This document shows positions 1 through 8,848 of a stretch of 21,868 bases of DNA, one piece after another (the first letter of the stretch is position 1; each line of letters opens with the position of its first letter). Below the pieces are notes generated by a model that ran no database searches, was not told the origin of the DNA, and saw only the letters and a program-made list of their open reading frames with translations. Source of the stretch: a virus; IMG/VR virus record IMGVR_UViG_3300043429_000168, positions 1 to 21,868 of that record. One strand, 5' to 3'. The position numbers and the translations under genes were made by a program.

Positions 1-1
1 A

Positions 2-247
2 ACCACTAAGCCAACTAATCGCAATAATACTGCTAACCCAACCAGCATTACTGAAGTTGAGGTTCACTTTAATTACGCCGGCGACCTAGATGTTCTACCA
101 GGCCACCAGATCTTTGTGACCAGCTCACCGTACAACACGCCATTGACCAACATGATTTTCACAGTTCGTAGCTCGCTAAACAGTTCTAACCCATGGAGCA
201 GAACTCTTATTTGTGAAGTTGATGAGGAAGTTCGCCGTAGTGTCTAG
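2..247 (+). CDS. Neck/head-closure-type protein, C-terminal part (partial)
   Basis: This is the 3' end of a gene that begins before the window; its frame is open from base 2 to a TAG at 245-247 (81 residues). The visible part has a low-complexity Thr/Asn-rich start and then a beta-rich stretch containing LDVLPGHQIFV, ending EEVRRSV. It lies directly before a gp10-like neck gene and a tail terminator, where head-tail connector (stopper) genes usually lie, so a head-closure role is inferred from position only. It overlaps the next gene by 8 bases, using the GTG start chosen there. I do not recognise a specific family. Confidence 0.6.
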   Translation, partial: TTKPTNRNNTANPTSITEVEVHFNYAGDLDVLPGHQIFVTSSPYNTPLTNMIFTVRSSLNSSNPWSRTLICEVDEEVRRSV

Positions 248-1016
248 CAAGATTTCCGCAAAGGCCAAGTGGAATGTTAACGAGGCCTCAATCAACCGTA
301 TCCTAGATAGGTACGTTGATAAGAATCTTCGCAACATTGAGCAGATTGTTGACTGGTACGGCAGGACTGCTGCAGACTGGATTGAGCGCTTTGCAGTGCT
401 CTCTGGAAGCCCTACCGGCACCAACTGGCACAGATACAAGAACGCAGAGCGTGGCAACCAGTACGGCGCTCGTGTGGACTCTGGGACCATGTCTAGAATG
501 ATTGGCTTCGATACTTTCCCAGTCAACTCAGACGGTATTGTTGGTGCAGAGTTTGGTCTGCTACTACCTGAGGCTGGTGGCGAGAAATACTTTATGGACC
601 AGGAAACTGGTAACAACATCAAGAGCGGTAAGGGTATGAACTCTGCCGCTAGGGCACACAAGGCAATGAAGCCGCTATTCCGCAGAGAAATGCTTGCTAA
701 AGGTTTCTTGCGTGGTGCCAGAGATGTCCGAGGAATGACTGTGCTTTCCTTAATGCGTGGTGCTGCTGGTAAAAAGGTTGACTTTGACACCGCTTGGCGT
801 ATGACAAGCCCTGACCTGTCAGATGCTCAGAAGGCCGCCCGTGAGAACTACGCAGTCCGTGCTAACCGCAGGGCTTTGGCTCAGTTCCAGCGTCAGCAGA
901 AACTAGACCTAAATAAACGAATTATTGACGCTTCACGCATCAGCAGCCAAGCAGGATTCACTGCTTACACTGCAAGCAAGACAAAGCCAGCGTCCCGAGA
1001 TGAGGCAGGATTCTAA
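240..1016 (+). CDS. HK97 gp10-like neck / minor structural protein
   Basis: The product is about 258 residues. The start is placed at GTG 240 because a GAGGAAG ribosome binding site (224-230) lies 9 bases upstream; GTG 213 and ATG 222 are in-frame alternatives with poorer sites. The N-terminal half is helical and charged, followed by a segment (VDSGTMSRMIGF) that resembles the region of gp10-like neck proteins around their conserved Gly and small residues. The C-terminal third is Arg/Lys/Ala-rich and probably an extended helix. It lies between a connector fragment and the tail terminator, with its TAA overlapping the next ATG (TAATG), which is the usual place for this family. The family call rests mainly on gene order. 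Confidence 0.5.
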   Translation: MSSKISAKAKWNVNEASINRILDRYVDKNLRNIEQIVDWYGRTAADWIERFAVLSGSPTGTNWHRYKNAERGNQYGARVDSGTMSRMIGFDTFPVNSDGIVGAEFGLLLPEAGGEKYFMDQETGNNIKSGKGMNSAARAHKAMKPLFRREMLAKGFLRGARDVRGMTVLSLMRGAAGKKVDFDTAWRMTSPDLSDAQKAARENYAVRANRRALAQFQRQQKLDLNKRIIDASRISSQAGFTAYTASKTKPASRDEAGF

Positions 1017-1447
1017 TGGCACTAGCATTACTACCGGTTCAAGATCAAATTACAACCAAGCTAAAAGAACTAGCCCAGACCGTCTATGAGAACGGTGTGC
1101 CTGACGACAAGCAGTTGACCTACTCAGACGGCAAGTTGCTGCCATTCATCGTGGCAAGTTACGCTGGTTTTGTACAACTTCCAACCGAGCGTGGCATTAC
1201 AGGCCCTCGTCAAGACCTTGGCAAGTCAGCCGTAACCGTCATGTGCATCGGACCAACAGAGCGTTCGGCACGACAAGTTGCTGACCTTGTTGTGGATAAA
1301 CTAACCGGATTCAAACCATCGGATGCAGGTGTTTTGGAGCCGGAAACAGTAGGTAGAAATTACTCTGTTTCAGATTCTGCATCACTCCCAGTGAAGTATG
1401 TGAGTGAAGTTTCCTTTACTTACGCAGTCAACACTGTGGTATCATAG
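1016..1447 (+). CDS. Tail terminator / tail completion protein
   Basis: This 143-residue protein has the size and pattern of siphophage tail terminators, which cap the tail tube and join it to the head connector. An N-terminal helix (about residues 1-25) is followed by alternating beta-strands and a helix with RSARQVADLVVDKL near the middle, and it ends with a strand-rich tail (SFTYAVNTVVS). The gene starts at an ATG overlapping the TAA of the upstream neck gene and lies two genes before the major tail protein, which is the normal position. No catalytic residues are expected. Confidence 0.65.
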   Translation: MALALLPVQDQITTKLKELAQTVYENGVPDDKQLTYSDGKLLPFIVASYAGFVQLPTERGITGPRQDLGKSAVTVMCIGPTERSARQVADLVVDKLTGFKPSDAGVLEPETVGRNYSVSDSASLPVKYVSEVSFTYAVNTVVS

Positions 1448-1470
1448 AACTTAGTATTGGAAGGACCGTA

Positions 1471-1680
1471 ATGGCTCAAGCACTAAACAAGCGAACCGGC
1501 GTAATTGTCGATGTTCCAGCGCACTATATCGGGCACCCAAGTTTGGGCAAGAACCTAGTTGCTGTCAGCAACGAGGCTCAGGCTGCACCAAAGAAAGAAA
1601 ACAAGAAGGAGCAGCCTGCTCCAGTGGTTGAGGCTGTTAAGCCTGAACCTGAAACTAACATCGAAGAGAACGAGGAATAA
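1471..1680 (+). CDS. Small acidic tail-region protein of unknown function
   Basis: This 69-residue protein follows an AAGGA ribosome binding site (about 7 bases before the ATG). The N-terminal 30 residues look folded (RTGVIVDVPAHYIGHP), while the second half is a Lys/Glu/Pro/Ala-rich, probably disordered, tail ending in a run of acidic residues. It sits immediately before the major tail protein, separated by 3 bases, where many actinophages carry a small head-tail-connector or tube-associated protein. No family is recognised and its function cannot be stated. Confidence 0.75.
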   Translation: MAQALNKRTGVIVDVPAHYIGHPSLGKNLVAVSNEAQAAPKKENKKEQPAPVVEAVKPEPETNIEENEE

Positions 1681-1683
1681 AGC

Positions 1684-2775
1684 ATGGCTACAAAGATGCT
1701 TCGACCTAACGTTGGTCTTTATGTTGCATCCGCTGACGCTTTCGGTGGTGCCGACATTACTGCTTCGACCTGGGCTCCGACCCTTGCGCAGCTTACAGAC
1801 GCAACTAAGGTATTCAACATTTCACAGGCCGTCACTGACGACTACACACTCAACATGACCGACTCTGACAGCGACACTTCGCTTGCCATTGTTGACAACG
1901 CAAACGTTGAGACCCCAACCCTATACAACTACGAAGCATCTCTAGATGGCTTCCGTGACGCTAACGCTGGCGCAGACTCAGCATACAACTTGTTTAAGAC
2001 CAAGTTTGTTGACGCAGCCGTTGGCACCAAGTACTACCTAATCAAGCGCATTGGTAAGTTGCACGATGCAGCATTCGCTGCTGGTGACCTAGTATCTGTT
2101 TACGGTGTTACCACTGACTTCCCTGTTGCCCTAATCGGTGACGGCGAAATGATTCGTGACGGTGCCCGCTTCTTGACCACTGGTGAAGTTGCTGTAAACG
2201 TTGCAACCGCTGCTGGTACTGCTGGCTTGGGTCCTGTAACTAAGGCAATCACCGGCACCAAGCTTCAGTCAAACGGAAACCTTGCAGTTTACTGGGTTCC
2301 AGTTGCTGAGGTTGCTGACGAGGCTGACTTCATTGCTGGCCCAAGTGCTGCTGAAATCACCTCAGGCGTAGACCTAACCGCTGCAATTGCGTGGGATGGC
2401 TACGACCTAGGTGCAGGCGAATCAAACAAGATCGACGACAAGGGTATTGCTGACAAGTCAAACGCCCAGTCACGTGGTTTTGCACAGTTCTCTGGCTCAC
2501 TAACATTCTTCCGTGGTATCACTTCTGAGACCACCGGTGCTTACGCTGCTGCGTTTGACACCTTTAAGGCTGCTACTGACGCTCGTGTGACCGGTTTCTT
2601 GGTAACACGCATTGGCGATGGCTCAGGAGCCATCTCGATGGGTGACGTTGTATCAGTTTACAAGTTTGTTGCTGACGCAGTTATGGACAACACCGAAGGT
2701 GAAGACTCTGTTAAGTTCATGGTTAACTTCATGCCTCAGGGTCAACTAGGTGTTAACAAGACTGTAGTAGCTTAA
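1684..2775 (+). CDS. Major tail tube protein with duplicated domain
   Basis: This is the 363-residue subunit that polymerises into the tail tube. It has a GAGGA ribosome binding site 7 bases before the ATG and codon use typical of a highly expressed gene. Two copies of a similar segment are visible: around residues 82-150 (YEASLDGFRD, then LIKRIGK, then GDLVSVYGV) and around residues 268-330 (FSGSLTFFRG, then LVTRIGD, then GDVVSVYKF). This suggests a tandemly duplicated tube domain. Gene order (after the tail terminator, before the frameshifted chaperones and tape measure) fits a tail tube protein. A strong hairpin terminator follows, as expected where transcription drops after an abundant structural gene. 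Confidence 0.85.
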   Translation: MATKMLRPNVGLYVASADAFGGADITASTWAPTLAQLTDATKVFNISQAVTDDYTLNMTDSDSDTSLAIVDNANVETPTLYNYEASLDGFRDANAGADSAYNLFKTKFVDAAVGTKYYLIKRIGKLHDAAFAAGDLVSVYGVTTDFPVALIGDGEMIRDGARFLTTGEVAVNVATAAGTAGLGPVTKAITGTKLQSNGNLAVYWVPVAEVADEADFIAGPSAAEITSGVDLTAAIAWDGYDLGAGESNKIDDKGIADKSNAQSRGFAQFSGSLTFFRGITSETTGAYAAAFDTFKAATDARVTGFLVTRIGDGSGAISMGDVVSVYKFVADAVMDNTEGEDSVKFMVNFMPQGQLGVNKTVVA

Positions 2776-2781
2776 TAAGCT

Positions 2782-2819
2782 GGTCGGGTGGGGTTTGCGC
2801 CCATTCTCCCCACCCGACC
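2782..2819 (+). terminator. Hairpin terminator/attenuator after the tube gene
   Basis: A perfect 12-bp inverted repeat (GGTCGGGTGGGG at 2782-2793 and its complement at 2808-2819) flanks a 14-base loop, starting 6 bases after the tube protein stop. The sequence after it (TTAAACTT) is only moderately T-rich, so partial termination that lowers expression of the downstream chaperone and tape-measure genes is more likely than full termination. Confidence 0.75.
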
Positions 2820-2859
2820 TTAAACTTCCAAATGGGTGTAAACTTTGAAAGGCGCAAAA

Positions 2860-3444
2860 ATGAGCGAAGTAAACGAGACTTTAGAACTTGTAAAAGAAGC
2901 ACAAAAGCAGGGAACCTTTAACCTATCTGAGGTTATTAAGGGGCGTGGCTATCCATCTAAGGATGTCACCATTTATACTGACGTTGATTCAGCGTTTCAG
3001 TTAATTCAACTCGAAGATCGCATGAAAGAAGTTGCGCTAACCGACCTTGAACTACACACCAAACTTGAAGAGCAGGCCGAAGCCCTTGCTGAGGTTGTGC
3101 AGAAGTCTAAACTAATTTTCCACATGCGTGGAGTCAACCAGGGTATTGTTGAACTAGTAAGCAACGAAGCAGACAAACTTTACCCAGAGGATGAAAACGG
3201 GCAACGTGATGATGACTGGTACAAGTTCTACACCGTAAGCCTTGTGGCACACAACCTAGTTAAGGTCACAAACGCAGAAGGTCTAGTTGACGAGCGTGTA
3301 TTCACCTACGAAGATATTCTTGAAATCCGAAACAACATGCCGGTAGATTCATGGCAGATGATTGTTTCAACAATGCAGCAGTTGACCCTAGCCAGCGGCT
3401 ACTTTAAGGGATTGACTGATGCAGGTTTTTTACCGAAGTCTTAA
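2860..3444 (+). CDS. Tail assembly chaperone, short form (gpG-like)
   Basis: This 194-residue protein uses ATG 2860, preceded by GAAAGG 7 bases upstream; an in-frame TTG at 2845 lacks a good site. It is highly charged and helical, with the composition of siphophage tail assembly chaperones, which bind the tape measure during tail assembly and are absent from the virion. It ends just after a T TTT TTA slippery heptamer, and the next frame continues open into a second segment, so this is the unshifted product of a two-protein chaperone locus. The order tube, chaperones, tape measure is the canonical one. Confidence 0.88.
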   Translation: MSEVNETLELVKEAQKQGTFNLSEVIKGRGYPSKDVTIYTDVDSAFQLIQLEDRMKEVALTDLELHTKLEEQAEALAEVVQKSKLIFHMRGVNQGIVELVSNEADKLYPEDENGQRDDDWYKFYTVSLVAHNLVKVTNAEGLVDERVFTYEDILEIRNNMPVDSWQMIVSTMQQLTLASGYFKGLTDAGFLPKS

Positions 3445-3854
3445 CATGGCCCGCCAATAGGCAGCACATTGTTAAGATAAAAGCAGCAATCTCAGCAAGC
3501 ATCCGCCCTTGTGCCATGATATTTCATGAGCAGCCGGGTGATGACTGGGATACTTTTGACTTCATGCTACTTGAGGCGTACCAGATTTTGCAGGATGAAA
3601 CCTGCAACGAGTGTGGCAACCCTATCTGGATTTGCCGCAACGAAGATGCCACAAATGTGGGCTTCAAGGTAAAGGTCGCTAAATGCTTTGCCAAGGCAGA
3701 GCTTGACAAGTGGCAGGAAACTCAAGAGAAAAAGAGCTCTAAGAAGTCCTATGGAGAGTATCCATATGTTATTGCTCACACTTATGACGATGGGCCAATG
3801 CCTTCAAGGAACGAATACTACACCTCTTTGATGGAAAAGCATAAGGTAGAATAG
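2860..3854 (+). CDS. Tail assembly chaperone, long -1 frameshift form (gpGT-like)
   Basis: The long product is made when ribosomes slip back one base on T TTT TTA (3426-3432) and continue in the frame that stays open to TAG 3852-3854, giving about 331 residues. The added 140 residues contain LTWPANRQHIVK, the motif DDWDTFDFMLLEAYQ and a CNECGN...C pair that may bind zinc. An ATG at 3516 lies inside this frame but has no ribosome binding site, so independent translation is less likely than frameshifting. In lambda and most siphophages the ratio of short to long chaperone is critical for tail assembly; that requirement here is inferred from the family. Confidence 0.85.
3426..3476 (+). promoter_or_regulatory. 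Programmed -1 ribosomal frameshift signal
   Basis: The heptamer T TTT TTA at 3426-3432 is in the correct zero-frame phase for X XXY YYZ slippage. After a 7-base spacer comes a perfect 7-bp stem, CTTAACA (3440-3446) with TGTTAAG (3470-3476), whose loop contains a small GCC/GGC hairpin. The zero-frame TAA lies inside the stem. Slip site, spacer and stem match a classical -1 frameshift element. Confidence 0.85.
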
Positions 3855-3884
3855 GTATAGTATTTATTTCCCTTAGGTGGTCTA

Positions 3885-6800
3885 ATGTCAAACGAAGCCT
3901 CATTTCACGCTAGAATTACGGCTGATGCCAAACAATTCGTAGCAGAAATGCAGGGGGCTGCTGCTGCCCTTGCCACCCTTGTCAAGCAGGCTGAGTCCGC
4001 TGGCAAAGTAAGCACATCCGGTGCCAAGAATGAAGGCGCTAAGGCTGCCCGCGAAATCCAGGATGTTTACGGCACTGCCCGTAAAGAAGCAGACAAACTC
4101 CACAACCAGACTATGCAGGATATTTCTGCAGAGAACGCTGAACGTCGCAAGGCAATGTCTGGCGGTTCAAGGTCTGGAGATTTCTTTCAGCCACAGGGTA
4201 AGCGATCTGCTGCCCTTGGTCCTGTGCGTGAGGGCTCTATCGGTGCCCTTGACCAACTCGGTCTACAGCAGGTTCTTAAGTCTACTTATCAGTTAACTGA
4301 GGCTGAGCGCAAACGTGCTGAGATGAACAAGGCTCACGGGGCAGCAATCCGTGAAGACCAGCGTCGCACAAACGCAATGAACAACCTGCAGATTCAGGCT
4401 ATTCACGAAGACCGTCGCCGTACTGCTAAGATTGCAGCTGATGCGCTAAAGGCTCAACAGCGCCAGCTTGACGCTATGGTCACCGGTCGTTACGCACTTT
4501 ACGACCTGTCATCCACATACGACATGGTCGGAATGAAGGCACTCCAGTTCCTTGGCGTGATGACACAAATCCTTACAGTTGCTGGTAAGTTTGAAACTTC
4601 TTTCACTTCTGTTGAACGAGCAATGCAGCCGGTTGGCGAAGAGTTCGACAAAATCAAGAGCCAGCTAATTGGCCTAACCCAGACAATGCCGTTGGCCTTT
4701 GGTGACATCACAAAGATTGCTACCCTCGGTGCGCAGATGGGTGTTACCGCAAACGGTATCGAATCATTTACCGAGAACGTCGCTTCGTTCTCTGCCATTA
4801 CCGGTGCCAGTATCGATGAAACTGCCCAGCGCTTTGGTCGTATTGCTGGCCTTGCTGATATCGCATCAACTGACTTTAATAAACTTGGTTCTGCTGTGGC
4901 CTACACAGGTATTAACGCCGTTGCTACGGAGCAAGAAATTCTAGCTCTAACCGAATCTATTGCCGCTGCAACTAAGGGTGCTGGCTTTGCTGCTGACGAA
5001 ATCGTCGGTTTCGCAACTACTCTATCTTCACTTGGTATCGCACCGGAGCAGGCTCGAGGCGTTGTACTTCGTGTATTTGCTGATATTAACCGTGCCGTTG
5101 ATACTGGCGGTAAGAGCCTTAAGGCTTTTGGCGATGCCGCTGGCATGAGCGCTGAGAACGCTGCGGCTCTTTGGAAGGCAGACCCTGAGGAATACTTCCG
5201 TAAACTTCTAAACGGTCTTGGCACAGTTAGTAACTTTACTGAGGCTATGGACAAACTTGGCTTTACCGAGACTCGTGAGACAAACGTTCTGCAGCGTCTA
5301 TCGCAGAACATGGACATCTACACAAAGTCTATGGATGACGCAAACAAGTCTTATGAGGAAGGCACCTTCCTAGCTGAGGCCTACGGAAAGACTGCTGACA
5401 ACCTTGAGGCTCGCTTCACAATGCTTGCTAACTCAATTCAGTTGATGGCAGATGCTGCTGGCTCTGCAATGGTTGGACCTCTTGGTGAAATGTTCCGCTT
5501 CTTGACCGAAGCAGTCAAGAACATTACTGCATTTATGAAGACTCCTATTGGCCAGTTTGTTGCACCCTTGACTGCTGGCCTAACTGCGCTTGTGGCTATT
5601 ATTGCTCTATTCACTGGTGCAATGTACAAGTCAACCGCCCAGTTGTTTGCTATGCGTACCGCAATGATTCAGATGGGCCGTACCGGTCAGGTTATGAGCG
5701 GTAACTTTAGTGCCCTTATTTCTACAATGCTTGGATTCAACCAAGCCGTAAAGATGACCGATGGCTCAATCGAGTTCATGACTAAGAAGCAGGCACTTGC
5801 CGCTGAAAAGGCTGGAACCCTAACTAACGCAGTTGGCCAGTTTGAAAGAAGCAGCAAGACCGCTACTATCGCAGCTCGTGGCCTCGGTATTGCCATGGGT
5901 GCAATTACCGCAGTCGGAATCATTACTACACTTACAACAATTGTTGGAAGCCTAGTCGAAACACACAAGGCTGCCCGTGACTTGACTAACGGCACAACCG
6001 GGCTTCGTGAAGCGCTTGCTGGTGACTATGCCAGTGCACTTAAGACAATGGGTTCAGATGCTGAAGTTTCAGCAGCGATTGCATCAGGTGCCATTCAGGG
6101 CGTAACCCAAGAGGCAGAGACAAATACCGAAGCGGTTAAGCAAGCCGCTGAAGCCGCTGCCGACATGGCAGTTATCAATGGCACTAATGTGCCTGACGGA
6201 GTTGGCAAAGCAAGTGACGCTGTAAAGAAGCAGAACATTGTGCTTGGTGAAAATTATGATGCTTGGGTGCAGTCTGCTATTGCTGCATCTGACAGTTTTA
6301 AGAATGCAGCAAAAGATGAAAAGTTTATTCAGTTCCTAAAGGATACTGGTTACAACTTTGACGCTGCTAATGCCGCTGCTAAAAAGGGCAAGGCAGCCGC
6401 TGATGAATACTTTAACGGCCTTATTGAGGGTGCCCGTAAGAGTGGTAAATATGCTCAGCAGTTTGGTTGGCAGAACATCCTTGGCGGTAATGCTCTGGCA
6501 ATCCCGACCTATAACCTGAACCTACTTAAAGATGGCCTTGTTGGTGGAGCAAACTCTGCCTATGCACTTGGCTACGGAGTAGAAGATGCCAGCGATAAAC
6601 TTCAGGACTTTGGCTCAGATGCCGATGGCACCGCTGGAAGCATGGAAAACCTCAGCAAGTCTGTGCGTACAGTAGTTGACTACGCCGGTGACTTGGCTGG
6701 TGTCTTTGATCGTATTGGTGAAATTAAGTTTGGTCGCCAGCAGGCACTAGATGAAATTGCTAGTGGATGGGCAAAGATTAGTGACAAGGCAAAGGATGCT

Positions 6801-7940
6801 GCTGACGCAATCGAAGAGGTCAAGCAGACTCAGATGGAGCTTGACGCAAAGAAGGAACTTCTAAAGTACCAACTTGCTGTTGCTGAGCGTTATGGTGATG
6901 AGAAGCGAGCAATTCAGATTAAGGCTAAACTTGCTAAGGTCGAAAAGGACCTTGCCAAGGAAAGCAAAAAACTTACAGAGGCTCAAGAAGAGGCTAATAA
7001 GAGTACCACTGATGGCAGTCAGGCCGCTCGTGACAACAAGGATGCCCTGTTCGGCATGGTTGGTTCTTACCAGGGGCTTATCGAGATGTATGCCAAGACC
7101 GGCCTTAAGGGTGATGCTCTTAAGAAGAAGATTAATGAACTGGCTACTGAATTTAAGACTAGCGGTTTGGCTGCTGGCTTTGCCGAATCAGACCTAAAGC
7201 CTTATGTTGACAGCTTCAACGACTTTGCAATTGCTGCCGATAAACTTCCTCGTGATGTCACTGTTGAGTTCAATCTAAAGATTTCAGCGGCTCAGCAGGC
7301 CCTTAATGAGTTTGTTGCAAAACTAGACAAGGTTGATGGCACAACTAAGACAACTACAATTGTTTCTAGTTACAAGAGCACATTTGACTTAAGTGGGCTA
7401 AGCGTTCAAAAGTTGCTCGATAAGATTAGTGGCTTGCAGGCCAATGTTGAAATCGCTAAACTAAAGCTCTCGGACCCAACACTAAGTCGTGCAAATCGTA
7501 TCGGGTTTGGGCAGGGTGCTGTTTCTGCTGCTGCAGAAATTCAGCGCATTCACGACCAGATTATGAGACTAACTGGTGGACGCAACCCTATTGGCTACTC
7601 CGCCGGTGGATATGTTTACGGCCCAGGCTCATCAACAAGTGACAGTATAAACGCACGATTGTCTAATGGTGAATTTGTAATGCGAGCATCAGCAGTAAAT
7701 GCTTATGGCGTAGACTTTATGAATGCGATTAATCAGCAGCGCCCTGCTGCTGCAATGCCGATTGGGTCATCTGTATCATCTTCGGGTGGCAACTCCCAGG
7801 TTGTTTACCTATCACCAGATGACCGTGCCCTACTTCGTGCGGCTATCGATCGCCCAGTTAATCTTTACACCGATAACCAGAAGATTGCCGCATCGGCAAA
7901 TGCTGGCAATGTCATCTTGGCCCAGAGAGGTTCTAACTAA
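3885..7940 (+). CDS. Tail tape measure protein (TP901-type)
   Basis: At 1351 residues this is the longest gene in the window. The ATG follows a TAGGTGG ribosome binding site. The first 200 residues are an Ala/Arg/Gln-rich coiled coil. Residues about 230-500 resemble the TP901 tape-measure core (FETSFTSVERAM, then TLGAQMGVTANGIE, then GIAPEQARGVVLRVF). Hydrophobic segments lie near residues 556-580 and 665-692, a second coiled coil near 985-1040, and a C-terminal SAGGYVYGPGSSTSDSI...LSNGEFVMRA segment common at the end of such proteins. It sets tail length and is ejected with the DNA. By the usual rule of about 0.15 nm per residue the tail should be roughly 200 nm. Its stop overlaps the next ATG. 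Confidence 0.95.
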   Translation: MSNEASFHARITADAKQFVAEMQGAAAALATLVKQAESAGKVSTSGAKNEGAKAAREIQDVYGTARKEADKLHNQTMQDISAENAERRKAMSGGSRSGDFFQPQGKRSAALGPVREGSIGALDQLGLQQVLKSTYQLTEAERKRAEMNKAHGAAIREDQRRTNAMNNLQIQAIHEDRRRTAKIAADALKAQQRQLDAMVTGRYALYDLSSTYDMVGMKALQFLGVMTQILTVAGKFETSFTSVERAMQPVGEEFDKIKSQLIGLTQTMPLAFGDITKIATLGAQMGVTANGIESFTENVASFSAITGASIDETAQRFGRIAGLADIASTDFNKLGSAVAYTGINAVATEQEILALTESIAAATKGAGFAADEIVGFATTLSSLGIAPEQARGVVLRVFADINRAVDTGGKSLKAFGDAAGMSAENAAALWKADPEEYFRKLLNGLGTVSNFTEAMDKLGFTETRETNVLQRLSQNMDIYTKSMDDANKSYEEGTFLAEAYGKTADNLEARFTMLANSIQLMADAAGSAMVGPLGEMFRFLTEAVKNITAFMKTPIGQFVAPLTAGLTALVAIIALFTGAMYKSTAQLFAMRTAMIQMGRTGQVMSGNFSALISTMLGFNQAVKMTDGSIEFMTKKQALAAEKAGTLTNAVGQFERSSKTATIAARGLGIAMGAITAVGIITTLTTIVGSLVETHKAARDLTNGTTGLREALAGDYASALKTMGSDAEVSAAIASGAIQGVTQEAETNTEAVKQAAEAAADMAVINGTNVPDGVGKASDAVKKQNIVLGENYDAWVQSAIAASDSFKNAAKDEKFIQFLKDTGYNFDAANAAAKKGKAAADEYFNGLIEGARKSGKYAQQFGWQNILGGNALAIPTYNLNLLKDGLVGGANSAYALGYGVEDASDKLQDFGSDADGTAGSMENLSKSVRTVVDYAGDLAGVFDRIGEIKFGRQQALDEIASGWAKISDKAKDAADAIEEVKQTQMELDAKKELLKYQLAVAERYGDEKRAIQIKAKLAKVEKDLAKESKKLTEAQEEANKSTTDGSQAARDNKDALFGMVGSYQGLIEMYAKTGLKGDALKKKINELATEFKTSGLAAGFAESDLKPYVDSFNDFAIAADKLPRDVTVEFNLKISAAQQALNEFVAKLDKVDGTTKTTTIVSSYKSTFDLSGLSVQKLLDKISGLQANVEIAKLKLSDPTLSRANRIGFGQGAVSAAAEIQRIHDQIMRLTGGRNPIGYSAGGYVYGPGSSTSDSINARLSNGEFVMRASAVNAYGVDFMNAINQQRPAAAMPIGSSVSSSGGNSQVVYLSPDDRALLRAAIDRPVNLYTDNQKIAASANAGNVILAQRGSN

Positions 7941-8848
7941 TGGCTAGAAAAGTTTACTTCGGTAATGCTACCAAGCAGACTTGGATTACAGCACCGCAGT
8001 CTGGAATGACCGCATCTGCAGCTGGCTGGTCTGCTGAATCGCTACTACTAAACGGTCGCAGTTTTGTGAAGCGCTCTAAGGGCTCACACCGCCGCTTTGA
8101 AATGTCTTGGCTTGGCTCTATGAACGATGGCGACATCGAGAATAGCCTTCACACAATCAAGGACTTCGCTGATGGCGTTTACGGCGATGGCCCTTACTTC
8201 TGGAACGACCCATACGCTATGGCAAGTAATATGTTTGCTCCAGCTTGGGCCACACCGTTTATTGCAGTTGACTTTGACTGGCCCGGCATCTGCCCGGTAA
8301 GCGACGCAATCCAAAAGGAGACAGTTCTTACCTCAAGCATCACCAGCCTTGTCGGTGCTAATACCTACGACTATCCTGTGCGTACTGCAAAGTTTACTGT
8401 TGCTGGCGGTTCAGAGCCACAAAGCCTAAAGCAAACCTTTTATATTCCGGATGGCTATACCTTGTGGCTTGGCATTCATGGGCACAATGGCCCTGAGGGT
8501 GGGGCATTTGCGCTTCCCTACAATGCAGCCGGAGTTGCCGGAACAGAAGAAGAACTCACCATGCTTGGCGTAAACAGCGGTGTGCGTGTGAACAAATCCT
8601 ATAGCAGCACCGTTGCTAAAAAGGTCGAGGTCTATCTTGCTAAAGTAGCCCCACAGCCTTGCGTATTTCACCTAGTTGGAATGATTGCACAACTGCTACC
8701 CACTGGAACATCTCCCGCAACTGGCGACTTTATCACCGGTCGTGGAACTACAGGTCTTGAGTTCACCACAAGCCCTGAGATAGAATATTACTCTGCGGCT
8801 ATTAACAATGGCCAAATTGGAATGTCTGCAACTCTAGTAGAGGTCTAA
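7940..8848 (+). CDS. Distal tail (Dit-like) protein
   Basis: This 302-residue protein begins at an ATG overlapping the TAA of the tape measure gene (TAATG). Its place right after the tape measure, and an N-terminal beta-rich part with SFVKRSKGSHRRFEMSW, fit a distal tail protein that forms the hub joining the tube to the tail tip. The middle of the protein (about residues 120-230, IPDGYTLWLGIHGHNG) looks like an inserted beta-sandwich, possibly carbohydrate-binding, as seen in evolved Dit proteins. The assignment comes from synteny and size, and the inserted domain is a guess. Confidence 0.7.
   Translation: MARKVYFGNATKQTWITAPQSGMTASAAGWSAESLLLNGRSFVKRSKGSHRRFEMSWLGSMNDGDIENSLHTIKDFADGVYGDGPYFWNDPYAMASNMFAPAWATPFIAVDFDWPGICPVSDAIQKETVLTSSITSLVGANTYDYPVRTAKFTVAGGSEPQSLKQTFYIPDGYTLWLGIHGHNGPEGGAFALPYNAAGVAGTEEELTMLGVNSGVRVNKSYSSTVAKKVEVYLAKVAPQPCVFHLVGMIAQLLPTGTSPATGDFITGRGTTGLEFTTSPEIEYYSAAINNGQIGMSATLVEV

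Noticed and set aside
176-790. 204-codon minus-strand frame opposite the neck gene
   Set aside because: It lies antisense in a plus-strand operon with full synteny; a Ser/Pro/Leu-rich product typical of antisense frames.
3516-3854. Independent gene starting at ATG 3516
   Set aside because: There is no ribosome binding site, and the frame is continuous with a -1 shift at a classical slip site, so it is the frameshift extension.
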